From assembly GCA_911728455.2 (NCBI GenBank), contig OU452231.1, positions 12,307,838 to 12,371,837 on the forward strand: 64,000 nucleotides of DNA. The letters run 5' to 3'. Source of the stretch: Marthasterias glacialis (Eukaryota > Echinodermata > Asteroidea > Forcipulatida > Asteriidae). Position 1 is the stretch's first letter. Every line of letters starts with the position of its first letter. The translations under genes were made by a program, and so were the position numbers. The notes beneath the pieces were generated by a model, which worked only from the letters and a program-made list of their open reading frames with translations, searched no databases and was not told the origin of the DNA. Below, piece after piece: positions 41,471-54,204 of this stretch.

Positions 41471-43257
41471 AGTATTGTTGCAACAAACACTCAAGCTCTA
41501 GTTTTATTTATAAATCTTTACCGTCGCCTCTGGCAATAACCAGAGACAACGGAGGCAATTGCCTCTGTGAAGTATCAGGCCTGAAAATTGTATAAAACAC
41601 GCAACAGTTATAGATATTATTTTTAAATTTCAATTGTACTATAAAAAAAACAGGCGCACTCTCACACTCTAAGTTGTATTTAACATTCCCATGGAGAGGG
41701 CCAGGTCCAGGCCGTTTAAGAACAAGCCTATAATTTGTCAGGATTTGTGATCGAAGACTTTTTTTCCATTGAAATTCCTTGGCTTTCAGATTTTCTTGAA
41801 ACATTGCAGGCAAGAATGTCAAAGCCCCTGTTTTGACCAAACATCTAGATTTCTCTTCTTGGTTATGGAGAGTCTGCAAACTTCTAAAATGTAAGATCCT
41901 GCATACTCAGGGCCTTTCATTTTAAGGTCAACAGAATTTAAATAAGACTTGAAGGTTTGCATGGTGGGAGTGCAACAAGTAAGGATTTGCGGTTACACCA
42001 TGTTGTTTAAATCTCTTTTGAGTATATGTGGTTCTGAAAGGAACCGGTTGACTCAACGTTTTGGACAGTATACTCTGTCCGTAAGCAGTCACCTCTCCTC
42101 TCAAAAGAGTTCAAACCAGATGATGTCACCGCAAATTCTTACTTTTATTAATCAATAGAATTTGCAACCCATTTTCGGATTTTTTGTTTGTGTTTTTATT
42201 GAGGGAGGGCATGGGTTTATCGGTTTCATCATTTTCACAGTGGTTATTAAGATAAGAACAACCAATTAGGGACGAGCTATCTAGAAACACTTTGTTAAAA
42301 ATTAATCTTGTCTTCTTGATGGGGGTCATCAATGCAGCTATTGGTAGTTTGCTGCAGACAGGGTTTCTTTGCATTGCTGGCAAGAGCTGAAAGGTGATAG
42401 AGACCCCTTTTTTCCTGTTTTGTTTTGGTTTTTGGGGTTTTTTTTAAACAAAAATAAATGTTATTGTTCAAACAAAAAAGTTGATCATCCAATAGTGGGA
42501 ATGCCGTTTTCCAAACCAACCATGGGCTTCAAAATGGGAAAAGGGTTATTTGTGTTGTTGCATTCTCAAATTTAACTTGAAATTTGAGGTGCTTTTTTTT
42601 AATATTGTTTTTTAAGTTACTGTAAAAAGTTAACTGGTTCCTCATCGAATGTGTAATTTACATTGTAGATTTGTCATTTTGTGCATAGTGGATGTGTGTC
42701 ATGTTTTTTTTTTGTTTTTTTTTTAAGAAATAGTATTTGTAGAGTTTGTAAGATTAAACAAATGCACGAAATGAAGTCTGTTTCATCTAACATTTTTAAT
42801 TATTAGAGGATCATTAAAATGAGACATTACTTATCTCAACTTTTGAAAATTAATTCCAACCAAACTCCACAAGTTCTAATAGTTATTTTATCTAGAATAA
42901 TAAGAGCGAAATCTATGTCTAAAATTTTACTTCAGTAAAGGTTTGATCATTGATGAAAGGTTCTTTTGCACTTTTGTGACACAAGTATTTTGGCTGTATA
43001 ACATGATAATGTCCGAGTCTTGTATTACAGACAAAAAAGTACATTGCTAAAATAAAGGGGGAGGGGTCCAATCAAAATAGAAATTGTTATCAAAGATTGC
43101 ATCCATTGCGACTTATCTATTGGGAAAACAACGTGAATTCCTCGATTTTACGGGGTCGAGAAATCTTGTGTGGAAACACTTGGTTCCTTCTGAGAACGGG
43201 GGATGCCATGTTTAAAATTAACTCAACATGCGGGACGAACCGCCCGTTTTTATATTA

Positions 43258-44024
43258 TTAGAACGATTGCGCGACCCGCGTCACGTGACCTATTGTGGGT
43301 ATAATGTAAACAAACACGACGTCCTCCATTGGAAAGTGCGGTACGGTACATGATGATTGTTGCATTTGTTTATTCGATCGTGGGTTTTTTTAGAGTTTGT
43401 GCCAGAGACCTTCGAGTGACTAATAAAGCCAGTAAGGACAGTTCCAGCAGGTCTTGGAAACTGTACAAGTAACGTATGAAATGTGCACGATGTGTAGTAC
43501 TAGTAGTGCACGACGGAACGTTTGGGCCAGACGACCGCGATCGCACACTTTTTAACACAGGAATTTCAAAGTTTTGAAGCTGAATCATCAAAAGAAATTG
43601 CTTTCCAAAACTGTGTGATTCCTTTTCCTATTTGAAGTTTCGCAAGGCTATGTATAAACGCTCACTTTTCCAACGTTTTGAAGTGTTTTTTTTTTACAGT
43701 GATTTAGGCCTACATTACGAACAAAATAACAGGCGGGTGGCTACAAAGTCGTCCGACGCCGGTAGTGCAAAAAACTCAAAATAAACCTCAGTAGACTACT
43801 GGTAGCTTATGAAACAGTAATGTGGTTAATATCAATGTCTCAACATATAAATTTAATAAAAATGGCTTGGTAACTGTGTTATTATTACCAAAAGCCGACT
43901 TTTGGAGTGACTCTGTCGGTCACAGCATGTATTTGCACGTAGTTTGCCATCAGCTGAGAGGACGTAGTACCCACAATAGGTCACGATATGACATGTAAAC
44001 ATTGGTCGCGCAATCGCTTCTATT
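43258..44024. mobile_element. TIR element, GATTGCGCGACC...CCTATTGTGGGTA ends
   Basis: Left gattgcgcgacccgcgtcac and gtgacctattgtgggta; right tacccacaataggtcac ... ggtcgcgcaatc. The two inverted ends are about 45 bases. No transposase ORF inside (770 bp). Confidence 0.75.
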
Positions 44025-44126
44025 CAACTGCAGCGGGAAACCCACGCGTGGCGCTGATTTCCCGCTAGTGGTCCTAGTTTGCAAGTTTATTTTTTTCCAT
44101 GACGGTGTGCTCAAAATTGACTATTC

Positions 44127-44575
44127 TTAAACCCCTCTCACACTATGCCTTTCCCCGGGGATATCCACAGGGAATAGCAGTCGGTCGTTTCACACTTGAT
44201 TCGCTTTACCCCGGTCTGCCCCGGCGAATGAGCAAACTCCGTGCAATGGCCACCCCTGCTCCGGAGTATAGTAAACGGCAAACCCCGGGGTATTTTTAAT
44301 CTCACGGGGAATAAATACTAGTGGGAAACGAAAGCGGGTTTTGCTTACCCCAGTTACGTCACGCACACGTAGCGACGACTTCCGCTTACCAACAAATTCA
44401 TCCCTAGTGTGAAACGTTCGACCGGAACCCCGTGGAATAACGACCCAGGGGATACGCATGCAGGTAAAGTGTGAAAGTGCACCGGGGTAAGCGGGGGGTT
44501 AAAAAAACTCCCGGGGCCTCCCCGTGGCTGTATTCTCCGGGGACAAGAGATATAGTGTGAACGGGGCTTTAATAA
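44127..44575. mobile_element. TIR element with TCACACTAT termini, copy 2
   Basis: Left ttaaacccctctcacactat and right atagtgtgaacggggcttta are inverted. The element is flanked by TTAA-like bases on both sides, which fits a TTAA target duplication. GC-rich interior with many cccgggg-like blocks, unlike its AT-rich surroundings. Confidence 0.7.
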
Positions 44576-46674
44576 CCTTAAAGCATTGGGATGGAGGGAG
44601 GTCAAACATTCCTCCACTTCTTCATCAAAAGTAGACCAACCGTAATGTAAATTGCCACACATTTTGTTTGGTTACATGACATCATGAAGACGTCTGTTTT
44701 CATGGAAGCAATCTCTACTATAAGGTGTTACGATGTATACTCATGCATACATGCATATTTTAAGCACATTTAAAGGACAGCGGATGTCCATTACAATTAA
44801 AAGGTTAAATTTATATTCATTGTGTGCGCTTGTTCCATAAAAAAAAGTGAGTCACACTTGTTTTCTTTCTTTTTTTAGTTTATAAGAAGTGTTTATTTGT
44901 CGATTAAAAAATGAATGCGTGGTGGTGTAACGTTAAAGGTCGGGGAAAATAAGGCTCTAGTTTGGTCCCTTGATATTACCAGTTATAACTTCACTGCGTT
45001 AACACTTCCAATCAACTCAAAATACATGTACACACAAAACGTCAGCGTAGTCGCCTGACCGCACAGTACGCCACAAGTTCGCATGTTTATTATTCATTAT
45101 GCAAATTAATGCTCCCACTACTGGGGGGGGGGGGGGGGTCGGTTCTTGAAAGTGTTCAAAATGAATTGTTACGTGCTGAAAAGCACGACAGAGAATTTTA
45201 AATAAAAGGGAACAGAAACAAATTGACTTCGTATGGAAAACCACAAAAACAATCAATGAAACAACGCATTCAAACTAATGTTTAATGTTAACCAATAAAT
45301 CACTTAACCAAAAACAATGAGTTTTAAAGCAAAGGATCATTAGCGCAGGGTGGTGGACACGAACGCTGCACTATAGACCATGTGACCCTTGTTTACAAAA
45401 GAGTGACCTTGTACATTCCAGGGCAATGACTGGCAGGCAAGATACTGCATGGGACATATGAGAAATTTTACATTTTGTATCATAATTTCCACATAAATTC
45501 AATGGCTATTAAAATGAGAGCTGAACTAGTTGTGAGATGTGCCCCTTTCCTTCATATCCAAAGTTGATGACAATCGGACAGTGCAATCTCCATAAAATGA
45601 AAGATTTAAAGTATTTTCCCATTGAGCCGTGTACAAATCCTGCCTGCAGGAAGTCCAGGTTCTGTGGCTCTTTTGTAAACATGTGATGTCACAGGTAACA
45701 TGGTCTATACGGCCACCCATCCAACGGAGTCGCCTGCATGGACACTGTCACTGACTGTGGGTGATACAAAAAAAGGGCCATGCTTTTTAAAGGCTTTACC
45801 TGCGTGCGTTAAAATGACAATCCAGAAATGAAAGAAATAGCATGGGGAAATAAGAATAAAAAGAATGTAACCTACGGGTACAAAAACATAATATCAAAAT
45901 AGGCCTATTTATAAGAATTTTTTTAACGAAAACGGTGTATTTAGTGCCAGCACCATAACTAGCGTAAAATTTTAGGGGGGAACAAGGGGGTGCACCATTT
46001 TTCATAGGGGGGCACTTTGACCAATTAAAACTGTAGTTTCCGTTTGTATTTTTTCTAAACAAGCCCCTTTTCAGTGTTTTCTGAGGTGTTGACGTAAAAC
46101 AAAATACATCATGTGTGTAAATAATTCAAAACAGTTCTAAAAACATTGAAATTACTACGTAAATGTTTATAAAATGTAACATTTTTGTCTGGTAATTTTT
46201 AATCTCAAAAAAAGTCCAGATTTCAAATGGGGGGGGGGCACGTGCCCCCCCCCCCCCCCTTAGTTACGCCACTAGTATTTACCCCTCAAAAATTCGTTTC
46301 TGAATTAACTTGTAATGAACGAAAACTCCATTTCACATGTGGTGTTTTTCTAGTGTAGTCCTTTAAGTGCAAGTTATTTTGCTTGATCAATTGCCCCCTA
46401 CCCACCCCCTGTGCGATGGATAGTGATTTTGCACATACAATTAAAAAAAATCGCCTACCGCTATAATGTTATCCAAGAGAGGTGTTAGCTGAAAATATTG
46501 ACACATTAAAACTGTATCCATGCACAGACACGTTTTTTTAATATAGACTCTTTGTTGTCAAGCATAGTTTTGATGTCCTTGCTATTCTACCCACCATTGG
46601 ACAACCCCGCATTGCTCTAAGATGCCTCGAACTCCAATAATGGAAATTTGCTGGGAGTATATCCATATTATGTA

Positions 46675-46885
46675 TTGACCCAATTCACATGACGTCATCA
46701 TCACAATAATCTTGGTTGCGCCATTTTGGTGGTCAATGTATTACCGTGTTGTTCAGTGAAGTGCGCATTTTAGGCAACGCGGCGTTTACACGTAAACCTT
46801 TATTGACCACCAAAATGGCAAGCATGGCACAGTCGGCGCGTGGGACGTGCGTGCAACGTGCGTGCAAGGGGTCAATACGTCATCT
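46675..46885. mobile_element. Short foldback element, CCATTTTGGTGGTCAAT hairpin
   Basis: ccattttggtggtcaatgta (46722) and ttattgaccaccaaaatggc (46800) are inverted, within wider ends gacccaattcacatgacgtc and ggggtcaatacgtcat. Confidence 0.55.
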
Positions 46886-48162
46886 CAGTAACACCAATGG
46901 TGGGTACCAATTCATCTCAGAGTATGCACTGCAGTGATGTTTGACGATCAGTGCCAAGGAAATTTAACAGGCTCAACGCTTCGAGTCTCAAAAAGTGGTT
47001 GTTAGACAGTTAATTCAAGTATTATTTTCATCTGTTGGGTTAAAATAGAGGTAGACAGACACATGGGAAGGGCGCCATCACGCGGTTGGTAGGTAAAAAG
47101 GCGTTACATCTGCTACTTGTTCTTGAGTCGAGATAGATTTGAGTCGACTTGACTTGAGTCGAGTCGGTTTTGCGTCGAGATGGTTTTGAGTCGAGATGGG
47201 TTTGAGTCGAGATGACTGCACACCGTTCTTCTTATGATGGATGATAAAGGAATGTTTGATCTCCTCTTTTCGACATTGTGCCACCCCCTCCCTCCCCGTC
47301 TAGTCCCGGGACACACTTTGAAACACCTTAAAGAGTTGCATGCAATAATTATAGTGGTACAGGTATAATCACGGACGAAGGAAATAATCAATAATTTCTA
47401 GTCAGATATATAAACTTGATTTCAAGTCTCAGATCACTGTATTTGTCTGCATCATCAGCCATGAAAAACGCAGTTTATCTGTCTGGGCTATCAACAGCCC
47501 TGACTAGGGAGGGTTAATCCACAAGAGGGCACTATTTCAGGCAATGCTGCATTGACCAACAGACAAAACCGCCGATCACAGAATTCCAAACCATGTCTTG
47601 TGTTCAGAGTGCGATGGGATATTGCAACATTAACACGGAGAGAACATTCCCCAGGGGCCAGCTCAAGGTTCCCGGCAACCAATCACACAAGACCACCGAG
47701 TGTGGGCGTGCTTGATCCACTTTTAACATTCACGTTTATGCTAATTAAGATTGATTGCGTCTGTCTTGTTCATTGGTGACTGATAACAATACAAAAGAAC
47801 AATGTCCGTTGTCCATCAGCCACCCCCCCCCCCCAAAAAAAAAAGAGAAGTGCCCCCCTCCCTTATAAAAAAGAAAATATTTTTCATGTTTTAGCTGATT
47901 TGAACTTCTGCTCTACGGGCAAACAGTTTCAATCCGGTGATAGGCTGTTTGGTTGTCAAACCCGCTAAATTTCCCTGTGCGTTGTGATTCATACAAGGTC
48001 GTTCCTCATAAAAGTTCAGCAGCTCATGCCATAGACCTTTATAGGTGAGTTTACACCCTTCATTAATTATTCTTAATACTAAAATCTAAGTTCTGGTAAT
48101 GACTATCGGATCATCAAAATCCACAAATCCCATAGATCTGAAGATAGCCTTTACTCTCTTAA

Positions 48163-48462
48163 TGTTGCCCGAGTGGTGGTGTAATTTTCACTCTTTTTAG
48201 TGTGCAATTCATTTTAGTTTGCTCTTTTAAAGTGAAATTTGAATGAATTCACTCTGAATCGAGAAAAAGAAAATATTTCCACTCTAAAAAAAGTTGTCCC
48301 CCATACCACTCTTTTAAAAGAGCCATATGGCAGACATGTCTTTTTAGAGTGGAAACATTTTCTTTTTCACTCGATTCAGAGTAAAGTTTACTCAAATTTC
48401 ACTCTAAAAGAGCAAACTAGAGATAATTGCACCCTAAAAAGAGCGACCACCACTCGGGCAAG
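48163..48462. mobile_element. 300-bp near-perfect palindrome, TTGCCCGAGTGGTGGT ends
   Basis: Left ttgcccgagtggtggtgtaa and right gaccaccactcgggcaa are inverted, and inverted matches continue inwards (actctttttagtgtgcaat / taattgcaccctaaaaagag; agtttgctctttta / taaaagagcaaact; ctctgaatcgag / ctcgattcagag; tttccactctaaaaa / tttttagagtggaaa). Almost the whole element would form one hairpin. Confidence 0.9.
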
Positions 48463-48577
48463 AGAGTGATGTTTTCACTCTTTTACATTAAGAGAGTAGA
48501 GGAGAAAATGTCAGTATAGCAGATGTGGGAGAAAAAACGCAAATCATTTTAGGGAAAACTATGTTGGCTTAGACATC

Positions 48578-48700
48578 GCACATTGACGCCAGTATTGGCG
48601 TCAATATTCACGTTTTGTACCCCATGTCGCAAATATTGACGCCAATATTGTCGCCAATATTCACGACTTTGCCCAAGTCGTAAATATTGACGCCAATATG
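48578..48700. repeat. Cluster of attgacgccaatatt motifs
   Basis: The near-palindromic motif attgacgccaatatt or its variants occurs at least four times in 120 bp (cattgacgccagtattggcg, aatattgacgccaatattgt, aaatattgacgccaatatgg), with caagtcgtaaatattg and cacgttttg between. Confidence 0.7.
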
Positions 48701-51158
48701 GTTATTTTCGGCAACTTGACGGTCCTGAAAACACTTCAAACCGTAGAGCGTCCGGGGGCTTCGCCCCCTGGATCCCCACTAGAATTTGTGTTTATATACT
48801 CCAACAGGGGATTCACAACAAAAAAAATCGGTTTTCAAGCTTGCATTTTGAATATGAGTCGTCTAAAAAATCGGCATCTGAGGGCCATTATTAAACCTTT
48901 GAATAGCTGAAAAATTACCTCATGAGCGCTTGGGGCTATGCCCCGAACCCCCAGATGTTGGCGAGTCCCATGTCATTGTGCTACTTTCATTTGATAATGT
49001 CAGTCGGCAAATTTAGGCTCCCCCCCCCCCCCAAGAAAGTACCTTCTCTGCGCTGCTGACCCACCTCGACACACTATGAAGACCCAATAGGAGGATGGGA
49101 GGGTTACACCCACAAGTTTAGCACCACATGCACTGTACATGAAGACGAACGTGAACGCGGCGTGATTGCGTCAATAAAATCCATAAGTCGGGGTCCTGTT
49201 TGCCAACACAAGGTATTCCAACAAACGAGTCTGGGGACAAGTCACCGCTGTGTCCGCTGTAAATTTTCCATCTTGTTTTGCGCAAAGGCTCAGACTGCTC
49301 GTTTGAGAGTGTTTACATCTCCGTGAAAGAAATTCAAGAAAATGACACGAATAACTCATATCTGAGCGACATTTACCTACGTTTCTCTTTGCGTAGACCA
49401 TGATGCAGTATTACAGTGTGTAAACTGGTAAGTTTTTTTTCAATTCTCAAGGGATTATTGCCAAATGCACGAGACGAAATTCGTCAACGTAAGTTACAAA
49501 ATGATGAACAATATTGAATATAGCGCCCGCTATATTGTAATAAGTATGGTTCAATACCTCCATGAATTGAGTTGGAATGAAAGTTGTGTTGCATCAGACT
49601 TTCTTGTATTTGTAATTTTGTTAATAATTGTCATGCGGGTTGGTGGGGGGGTCCTGGCTTTAATATTAAGTAAACTATATTAAACTGGCACATCGTTAAC
49701 TATAGTGCCTTTGATGAGTACACTACCACACTAGTGGCCGACATGTATTAAATTATATGAGGTTTACGTCCAAATCTTTGTAGCTAAATTAAATGGAAGT
49801 GATATCCTGTTTCGTTATCGAAGTGCTCCACATTTGATTCATGTGTTCCCCTATTAGAACAAATCTTTCATCCCCCAAAAAACAATATTCGTCAAATTTT
49901 TATTTTAATATTAATTCGTAAAAATTGACTCCTACATTTGAAATGAATAAGCCTACCAAAAACCATGCATAGTCTTTTTCTGATTTGTGGCTCCTGACGA
50001 TATGTTTTAAACTAAAGGAAAATCAAGTCTGAATTTTGTAAATGGTCTGATTTCCATCTTGTGAACACGAAGTCACAACAACAATGTTGGCTCGGAATCT
50101 GACTGACGTTTGTCACGGTAACATTTCCAAGTTCCAAAAAACAAGTCAATGCGCATATTCAGTGCCGTTGCAGCTTTATAAGGTTTACTAAAAGAAAGTC
50201 TGTGCCGACAAAATATCCACTTTTTTTTAATAAATATTCCTCTCAAGAAATTAGAGCTCTGAAACGCTAATTATTAACCTTTAAAAAGGAAAAATCAAGC
50301 GGACTTTTTATCGTGTTGCTGGATTTCTTGCGCACTCATTCCCAAAGAAAACTAAAATGGAGTGGAAAAACTTAAGTGAGGCTTTCAAGCAAAAACGCAT
50401 CACCTATAAAACGTTCATGGTACTGTATTACATAACACCCAAGTAGATCCTTGTCATTTAATTGGAGGATTGGAGGTCACACAACATTTGTTATGCACAC
50501 TATTGCACCGCGACGTCATTGAGCGTGTTTTTTTTGGTACTTTTCAGCGTGTATTTTCATTCTATCCTTTTTGCTTTATTGCACACTCGGCCATTGTGTG
50601 CAAAACAGCAGCAGCACAAGTTGCCCCTCATTTTGATAGGGCACAACCATTCGCCAGAATGCAGTCTTATTATTGCAGACTTCAGAATTTTCAGCATCAC
50701 GGTGGTGAACACGGACGGAATCGCGGAAACGAGTATAAAACACGGAATCGGACAAACTGCACGGAATTTCTTGGAAGTCATTAAAAAAATCAGAAATCAC
50801 TGAAAATATCACATTTGCAAATTAAAAGTGTGTCTCAAAATTAAGAAGGAAAAAAAAAAAAAAAATTAAACAAACTTTCTTATCGCTATTCTGACGAGTC
50901 GATGCTGATTTAATTTCCCTCACTGTCTCTCTCCCAGCACTGCGAATCGGTCCCCTAAACACTACACGTCGTACGTACACACGGCGCTGCCGTTGTACAG
51001 TGGTAAACATTAGCCTGTCATTCGAACACCAAATCTTAGTATGTTGTATTTCCCTATCTGTGTGCAGGGGCCCAGACCATGCATGGCTGGTACCACGCTA
51101 ATTGTGGTATAAACTAAGCGCGCTGTTTGGGTTACCAACGTGATCGTGGTTAAACATC

Positions 51159-51456
51159 ATGGCGTCCAAACGGAAGGCTTTGCTGTCAAGAAAATTAGGA
51201 AATGACACTTTATCAACTCAGGACAAGACAGTATCCACAGGAGGGTTTTTATGTTTCGGACGGGCTTCTATTTTGCAAATTTTGTGTTCACAGTATTGAT
51301 TTTCGTCGTAAAGACACAGTTTCCGATCACGTCGCCAGCAAAGAAACACCGTTGTTGTTATCACCGAAACTCCCAAAAGCTAACACCGGTAAAAAACGGA
51401 ATTCTCACTTTTACATAACGGAATTCAGCAAAAAGCAAAACGGAAAATTCTGATGT
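51159..51456 (+). pseudogene. BED/CGGBP1-like zinc-finger fragment (hAT-derived), frameshifted
   Basis: An ATG at 51159 opens MASKRKALLSRKLGN, and the following part continues in another frame (ORF from 51202): YPQEGFYVSDGLLFCKFCVH, then SIDFRRKDTVSDHVASKETP. F-V-x-D-G-L-L-F-C-x-x-C ... R-K-x-T-V-x-x-H is the N-terminal zinc-finger pattern of CGGBP1 and of related hAT-derived proteins. The reading frame breaks between the two pieces and stops at about 51451, so this looks like a broken copy. A one-exon transcript with a different start remains possible. Confidence 0.5.
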
Positions 51457-51829
51457 CTGTTATTGGTCTTTATATTATATAGTTTTATCCTCTAACCAAA
51501 TGAAAGAGATCTACTTGGATGTTATATATAAAATACTTTCATTCGTTGAAAGATGAACAACCACCAACATTTACTTCATATTGACTCAAGGAAACACTAC
51601 TGGTCAGAATGTAGCAACATAAGTTTTATTTGAATGCTCTGCTTGATCAAGTTTATTTGAATTGACAAATGCATGTAATGTACACTGTACACGTGTTGGT
51701 TATTGTACATGTGACCATAATGTGACACACTACAATTTCTGTGAGTGGTTTGTGACACAACCGCATGCATGACCACACTTGACAGTTTCACCTACAGGTG
51801 CTAAAGTTTGCAATACTTTTGTATTCAAA

Positions 51830-52331
51830 TTTAGAGGTCATTTCATTGTCATGGTGCTGGAGGCATGTTGGAGGCTTGTGGTTTTCCAGCCCAGTCAGAC
51901 TGTTTTGTAATATGTGTATTGCGTAACAAAGTTCAACAGTATTTGTGTAAAATTGCTAGGGCATGGTATTTTGTATGATTGGTCTTTGGTTATATGCCTG
52001 ATCACATGCAGTTTCAAAATAGGGTTGGTAGGTTGAGATTATTATTACTATTTTTTCGTTTGTTTTTAACTCCGATAATTTAGAGGTCATTTCATTGTCA
52101 TGGTGCTGGAGGCATGTTGGAGGCTTGTGGTGTTCCAGCCCAGTCACAGACTGTTTTGTAATATGTGTATTGCTAACAAAGTTCAACAGTATTTGTGAAA
52201 AATTGCTAGGGCATGGTATTTTGTATGATTGGTCTTTGGTTATATGCCTGATCACATGCAGTTTCAAAATAGGGTCGGTAGGTTGAGATTATTATTGCCA
52301 TTTTTTCGTTTGTTTTTAACTCCGATAATTT
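51830..52331. repeat. 249-bp tandem duplication
   Basis: Two adjacent copies, 51830-52078 and 52079-52331, both running from tttagaggtcatttcattgt to tttttaactccgataatt with only a few substitutions and small indels (ttggtaggttgag / tcggtaggttgag). The similarity suggests a recent event. Confidence 0.92.
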
Positions 52332-53347
52332 TGACATCAGTGCAAAAACTATGCAGATAATGCAGGTACAATGTGTGTTTCGCTGTTTAGGAATTTAATC
52401 AGTTACATGGCCAGTGGATCACAAAATAGACCAAAACCACAGAGACATTGGTAAATTTTTCTTGATGTGTTCTGGTTTTTATTTCAATTTTGATAAAAAG
52501 TTGTTTTTTGCTGTAATCATCATCTTTTTTTTCTGATTTCATTTGTTTATTTCATTTATTTATTTATTTGTTTTAAGCCAAATAAAACGTTTAAGGTCAC
52601 GCCATGAAATTAGGGTCGATCAGGTAACTGGAAACTGAAAAAGTATTTTTTGGGCCTGATGAGTTTTTCCATCTTGAGCCTTCGGTGAATATCTAGGTTT
52701 TATACACGTCCGGGTCTGTTGAATGGGGTACTAGTCCAAACAATGGAGATTCTGTGCATACAACTACTCCGCATGCGTCGTATAGTGTAATGAGTTTCAA
52801 TTTTACTATTTGAGATAACCAGACTAATTTTTATGTGTGCAGGGGCAACCTCACTTTCAAAATATCATCTAATAGAATGAAAAAGATGTGTCAAGTTTAA
52901 AAAATATATATATACTGTATCTCGTAGTCTCGGGAATGAAAAAGGTACTTATGTACTATCAGACTATGGGTAACTTGCACAGGTACATGCAGCATATTAA
53001 CGAAAGAGAGGGGTACATGTAGTTTATATAGCAGTCTCACTTTTAAATGTTTCATAAATAAAGCCGACCTCAGGTCAACCTTGCGATGACACAGAACCAT
53101 CGGCGAGTGACTCAACTGAGTTACATGTAAGACCATGGCATCATCGATCACATTCACATTATGCAGTTGCCATCAGTGAAGAATGGAATGTGCTTAAATT
53201 TGTCAAACAAGTTTGTAAGTCCGATGTACAATGTATAAAACCATAAGAGCAAGGTGGCATACTGGATGACTGTTAATAAATTGGATTAAACTTGATTTGA
53301 GTAACTTCCCCCCCCCCCCCCCAGAAGACATGCATTTGGAAATGCTA

Positions 53348-53500
53348 TGGCTGTTAACGAAACTACGGCTTGGGACTGGGACTGGGCCTGGGCTCCGTCC
53401 ACCTGTTTGAAGCCCTGTAGGGAAAGCACACGTTTTCTAAATAACTGACAGAGCCTAAGCCCAAGCTCAAGCCCAAGCCCTGGTTTCGTAAACGGCCATA
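53348..53500. mobile_element. 150-bp foldback element
   Basis: atggctgttaacgaaactac and ccctggtttcgtaaacggcc are inverted; the arms contain ggcttgggactgggactggg and cccaagctcaagcccaagcc. Confidence 0.65.
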
Positions 53501-54204
53501 TGAATCATAGTTACCCCTAAGCCCCGTTTATTTGTCTGTGACTGTAAGGTAACTCAGATTGACTCACGAGAGGACAATCCTTTATTTATGGTTTCTAGGA
53601 ATGTATCAACCTTGGACAGATAAGGGATGTTGTTTGACCATCGTCTTGATTGTAAAGATTTTTTACTCAGTGGTGACCTGTGCTGCAATGCACGCACCTG
53701 AAGTCTTTAGGCTAAACACTAGCTAATCAACAGAAACAGGTTTCAGGCTTTTTGAAGCCCCAGCTCAACAATGGTAAACTGACTGTTAATGCTTCCGTTC
53801 TTTGCACAAATCAAGATGAACATGTACATGTAGTAACCAACCTGTGAAAATGTCAGCTCATTTCGTTGTTTCGTTTGCGAGAAAATGGGAAAAATGCATT
53901 CAGCATTTTTGTACGCATTCCTATAGTTTTCTTCTCACTGAGACAAAAAAGTGATTTTGGATCTTATTTCATTTATTATTTAAAAACGATAACACTTCAG
54001 GCAGAAATATTTCAAGGAAAGTTTTCAACCGTCAACCGTTTTCAACCGTTTTATACCATGTAAGGTGTATGTAAACCTGTGAACATTGATGTTTTTCTTC
54101 TAACCAATGTTGAGCTGGGGCTTTCAAGAAACTTTTACAACTATTTGGGGAGTCAAATTTACAAGGGTTCTGCCAATATCTTGCAGGAACCGCTGTCAGC
54201 CAAA

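Larger units (their letters stand above)
41204..54204. other. Gene-poor interval between SNRNP27 and GPAM
   Basis: Thirteen kilobases with no ORF that looks like a host gene. It contains the probable SNRNP27 3' UTR, TIR elements (43258-44024, 44127-44575, 46720-46820, 48163-48462, 53348-53500), a 249-bp tandem duplication, homopolymer G/C runs (45122-45138, 46229-46260, 47822-47834, 53310-53323) and a BED-like fragment at 51159-51456. Positions 42,600-43,250 and 49,000-50,450 hold nothing I can identify. Confidence 0.6.

Noticed and set aside
46229..46260. G-run followed by CACGTG and C-run as a regulatory palindrome
   Set aside because: Long homopolymer runs around an E-box-like core at a repeat edge (gttacgccactag follows); more likely a transposon end or low-complexity sequence than a regulatory site.
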